In this document: positions 14,307-16,927 of the stretch, piece by piece | Layout: each line of letters starts with the position of its first letter | Numbering within the stretch: position 1 is the first letter of the stretch | The notes under the pieces: model-generated | Told to the model about the DNA's origin: nothing | What the model saw: the letters and a program-made list of their open reading frames with translations, nothing else | Databases searched by the model: none | Translations under genes and position numbers: made by a program | Source: CALMEH01 sp964548225 | Lineage (GTDB): Bacteria > Acidobacteriota > Blastocatellia > Pyrinomonadales > Pyrinomonadaceae | Assembly: GCA_964548225.1 (NCBI GenBank) | Contig: CAZJQP010000101.1 | Coordinates: 1-16,927 of the forward strand | Length of the DNA: 16,927 nt | Direction of reading: 5' to 3'

Positions 14307-15496
14307 GCGTAATTTGCGGAAACAATTTAGAGATTTTGCCGACGTTGGAAAATGAAAGCGTTCAACTCGTCTATCTCGATCCGCCATTTTTTACTCAAAA
14401 AACGCATTCGCTCGCGTCACGGGACAATTCCGCTGAATACAGTTTTTCGGATTGTTGGAATTCGCGCGAAGACTATCTGAATTTTATCCGACAGGTTTTA
14501 ATTGAATGTCGTAAAAAATTAAAACCGAACGGCACAATTTTTCTGCACTGCGATAAATCGGCTTCGCATTACTTAAGGGTTTTGCTAGACGAAGTTTTTG
14601 GCGAAAAGAATTTTCAGAGCGAAATAATTTGGGCATACAAACGCTGGTCAAATGCCAAAAAAGGTCTGCTTAATTCACATCAGACAATTTATTTTTACAG
14701 CAAAACCGAAGATTTCAAGTTTAATTTTATCTACACCGATTATTCGCCGACGACGAATATTGACCAGATTTTGCAAGCCAGAGAGCGCAACGAAAACGGT
14801 AAATCGGCGTATCAGCGCGACGAAACAGGCGCGATTGTTTTTGCAAACGAGAAAAAAGGCGTTCCACTTTCGGACGTTTGGAACATTCCATTTTTGAATC
14901 CGAAAGCACGGGAAAGAGTCGGCTATCCGACGCAGAAACCAATTTTACTGCTTGAAAGAATTATCGAGATTGCGACAGAGGAAAACGATTTAATTCTCGA
15001 CCCGTTTTGCGGAAGCGGAACTTCGCTGGTTGCCGCAAGACTTTTGAATCGTCAATTTATCGGCATTGATATTTCCGAAAGTGCGGTTGATTTGACGAAA
15101 AAAAGGCTGGCAAATCCGCTCAAATCAAATTCAAATCTTTTGGAAAAAGGCGAAGAAAGTTATCTCGAAAAGACGGATTACGAGCGGAGCATTCTGAAAA
15201 CTTTAGACGCTTTGCCGGTTGAGCGAAACGGTGGAATTGACGGCTTTTTGCGCGAATATGTCGAGGGAAAACCTGTTTCGGTCAAGATTCAAAAAATGCA
15301 CGAAGATCTAGAAACGGCAAAGCAAAAACTGATAGAAGCAAGCGATACAAAAAGTTGTAGTTATATGATTTTGGTGAGAACAAATTCAATCGAAAACAGA
15401 TTGTTTCAAACCGATGACGAAAGGCTTTTAGTAATTGATTCTTTAGATTTTATTTTGAAGAAAGGTTTGAAAAAACAAATCTTTCAAACAGCATAA
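14303..15496 (+). CDS. Site-specific DNA methyltransferase, beta class
   Basis: A 397-residue N6-adenine or N4-cytosine methyltransferase. The catalytic motif IV DPPF (26-29) comes before the SAM-binding motif I DPFCGSGTS (233-241), with VGYPTQKP (207-213) just ahead, the order of the beta class. Motif IV as DPPF favours N6-adenine. The target-recognition part is probably within residues 110-200. An extra ~120-residue C-terminal region (about 280-397) follows the catalytic fold; I recognise no domain in it and it may serve sequence recognition. The gene should protect host DNA from the endonuclease. sufS starts 5 bp after its stop. Confidence 0.92.
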   Translation: MSVICGNNLEILPTLENESVQLVYLDPPFFTQKTHSLASRDNSAEYSFSDCWNSREDYLNFIRQVLIECRKKLKPNGTIFLHCDKSASHYLRVLLDEVFGEKNFQSEIIWAYKRWSNAKKGLLNSHQTIYFYSKTEDFKFNFIYTDYSPTTNIDQILQARERNENGKSAYQRDETGAIVFANEKKGVPLSDVWNIPFLNPKARERVGYPTQKPILLLERIIEIATEENDLILDPFCGSGTSLVAARLLNRQFIGIDISESAVDLTKKRLANPLKSNSNLLEKGEESYLEKTDYERSILKTLDALPVERNGGIDGFLREYVEGKPVSVKIQKMHEDLETAKQKLIEASDTKSCSYMILVRTNSIENRLFQTDDERLLVIDSLDFILKKGLKKQIFQTA

Positions 15497-15501
15497 TTTT
15501 T

Positions 15502-16743
15502 ATGACAGCAGTAAAGAAAATGAGCAATTTTGATGTAAATAAAGTTCGGGCAGATTTTCCGGTTTTGTCGCAGACGGTGAACGGAAAGCCGCTTGTTTAT
15601 TTGGATAATGCGGCTTCGTCGCAGGTTTCTAATTTGGTGATTGAGCGCGGGACGCATTATCTTGAGCAGGAACATTCAAACATTCATCGCGGCGTTCATT
15701 ATCTCTCGCAACACGCGACGAGTGCATACGAAGCGGCGCGGGAAAAGGTCAAACGGTTTATCAATGCGCCGTTGTCCAAAGAATGTATTTTTGTGCGCGG
15801 AACGACCGAAGGCGTGAATTTGGTGGCGTATTCTTATGGTCGCAAGTTTATCGGCGAAGGCGACGAGATTTTGATTTCGCAGATGGAACATCACGCGAAC
15901 ATTATTCCTTGGCAGATTTTGGCAGAAGAAAAAGGCGCGAAGATTCGCGTGATTCCGATGAATGAACGTGGTGAACTCGTCATCGAAGAATACGAAAATC
16001 TTTTGAATGAACGCACAAAAATCGTCGCCGTCGCGCACGTTTCAAATTCTTTGGGAACAATCAATCCGATTAAGGAAATGATTGCGACGGCGCATAAATT
16101 CGGCGTTCCGGTTTTTGTTGACGGAGCGCAAGCCGTTCCGCATTTTCCGGTTGACGTCCAGGATTTGGACGCGGATTTTTATACTTTTTCGGGGCATAAA
16201 ATGTTCGCGCCGACAGGCAGCGGAATTCTTTACGGCAAAAAAGAATTTTTGGACAAAATGCCGCCGTATCAAACGGGCGGTGGAATGATTCGCACCGTGA
16301 GTTTTGAAAAAACGACCTACGCGCCGATTCCCGAAAAATTTGAAGCCGGAACGCCCGCGATTGCCGCCGGAATCGGGCTTGGCGCGGCGATTGATTATCT
16401 GAATTCGATTGATTTCGCGGAAGCGGCAAAATACGAACACGAATTGCTCGAATACGCGACCGAAAAACTTTCGGCAATCGAAGGTGTAAAAATTATCGGA
16501 ACGGCGCGAGAAAAAGCTTCGGTTTTGTCGTTCACAATCGAAAACGTCCACCCGCACGACATCGGCACAATTCTTGACCAACAAGGAATCGCCGTTCGTG
16601 CCGGACATCATTGCGCCCAACCCGTAATGCAATTTTTCGACGTTCCCGCGACGGCTCGCGCTTCGTTTGCTTTTTACAACACGCGGGAAGAAGTCGAAAA
16701 ATTAGCTGAAGCCGTGCAAAAGGTGATTGAGGTTTTTGCGTAA
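15502..16743 (+). CDS. sufS: SufS, cysteine desulfurase
   Basis: A PLP-dependent enzyme that takes sulfur from cysteine and passes it to the SUF scaffold, normally through SufE or SufU. The 413 residues contain YLDNAASSQ (33-41), the PLP-lysine block TFSGHKMFAPTGSG with K233, and RAGHHCAQP with the persulfide cysteine C371. The layout is that of group II (SufS/CsdA) desulfurases. Two starts are possible: ATG 15502 (MTAVKKMSNF) or ATG 15520 (MSNFDVNKV); homologues usually begin near the second. No sufU or sufE gene lies within the window; either could lie beyond the right edge. Confidence 0.96.
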   Translation: MTAVKKMSNFDVNKVRADFPVLSQTVNGKPLVYLDNAASSQVSNLVIERGTHYLEQEHSNIHRGVHYLSQHATSAYEAAREKVKRFINAPLSKECIFVRGTTEGVNLVAYSYGRKFIGEGDEILISQMEHHANIIPWQILAEEKGAKIRVIPMNERGELVIEEYENLLNERTKIVAVAHVSNSLGTINPIKEMIATAHKFGVPVFVDGAQAVPHFPVDVQDLDADFYTFSGHKMFAPTGSGILYGKKEFLDKMPPYQTGGGMIRTVSFEKTTYAPIPEKFEAGTPAIAAGIGLGAAIDYLNSIDFAEAAKYEHELLEYATEKLSAIEGVKIIGTAREKASVLSFTIENVHPHDIGTILDQQGIAVRAGHHCAQPVMQFFDVPATARASFAFYNTREEVEKLAEAVQKVIEVFA

Positions 16744-16927
16744 ATAAATTTAGTTTTATAAATTAGTAGTTTTAGTTACTTTTAGCTTTTAGTGATTTTC
16801 GGTTGTCAAAATAAGCGGTTCAATTTTGTCAAACTAAACAAAGGTTTAACTATTTCAGCGAAAAAATTTCAACTAATACCAAAACAAATTAGAAAGCTCA
16901 GTTAAGTAGCCAGCCGAAGCAAGTCAG
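16744..16927. other. Non-coding A/T-rich tail after sufS
   Basis: I see no gene, G/C-rich terminator hairpin or tRNA here. TTGTCAAA occurs twice, at 16803-16810 and 16826-16833, 23 bp apart, which could be a pair of operator half-sites or -35 elements for a gene beyond the window. No good -10 is at proper distance. Confidence 0.4.

Noticed and set aside
12528..15540. Similar starts of sufD and sufS (ATGACATCAGTAAG versus ATGACAGCAGTAAAG)
   Set aside because: The shared stretch is short and A-rich, and sufD's start is not at the restriction-modification junction, so it does not mark an insertion duplication.
16042..16632. 196-codon open frame on the - strand inside sufS
   Set aside because: Antisense to the conserved PLP and cysteine motifs of sufS; composition is that of a shadow frame.
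16880..16927. GCTCAGTTAAGTAG near the right edge looks like a tRNA D-arm
   Set aside because: No matching D-stem partner and no plausible acceptor or anticodon arm in the remaining bases.

Overview
The window is about 17 kb of a bacterial chromosome of moderate to low G+C. Coding density is high and almost everything runs on the + strand. A predicted outer-membrane beta-barrel, a lipoprotein and several exported proteins point to a Gram-negative, double-membrane bacterium. Gene content and the palindromic insertion peptides look like an environmental Acidobacteriota (Blastocatellia-like). That assignment is an impression from memory, not a measured result.

Layout. Positions 1-2492 hold the 3' part of an M1 zinc aminopeptidase gene interrupted in frame by three copies of a ~76-bp palindromic element. 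A small two-pass membrane protein follows (2493-3080) and overlaps, tail to tail, a CapA-type lipoprotein gene on the - strand (3070-4146). A 209-bp divergent spacer with a heptamer tandem repeat leads to an Rrf2-family regulator and a SUF iron-sulfur assembly cluster: sufB (4855-6294), sufC (11771-12523), sufD (12528-13685) and sufS (15502-16743).

The SUF cluster is split in two places. Between sufB and sufC lie (a) a small cassette with a HicB-like protein and an orphan MntA-type nucleotidyltransferase, closed by a second, degenerate copy of the last 79 bp of sufB; (b) a sigma-70-like promoter, a yybP-ykoY (Mn2+) riboswitch and an overlapping intrinsic terminator; (c) a DUF2490 beta-barrel and an exported iota-class (COG4337) carbonic anhydrase; (d) RidA, an SbtA-type bicarbonate transporter, a PhzF-like protein, a second RidA with an export signal, and a zinc-ribbon protein. 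Between sufD and sufS sits a two-gene restriction-modification system (ApaLI-like endonuclease plus beta-class methyltransferase).

The most novel unit is 7281 to about 10221: a manganese riboswitch with a clear antitermination design placed directly upstream of a beta-barrel and an iota carbonic anhydrase, with a bicarbonate transporter just downstream. Iota carbonic anhydrases were first described as Mn2+-associated, later as metal-free, so a Mn2+ switch on this gene is informative. Because the switch lies inside the SUF cluster, its terminator would also gate read-through from sufB into sufC and sufD. The in-frame palindromes in the aminopeptidase and the duplicated sufB tail are separate signs of mobile-DNA activity.
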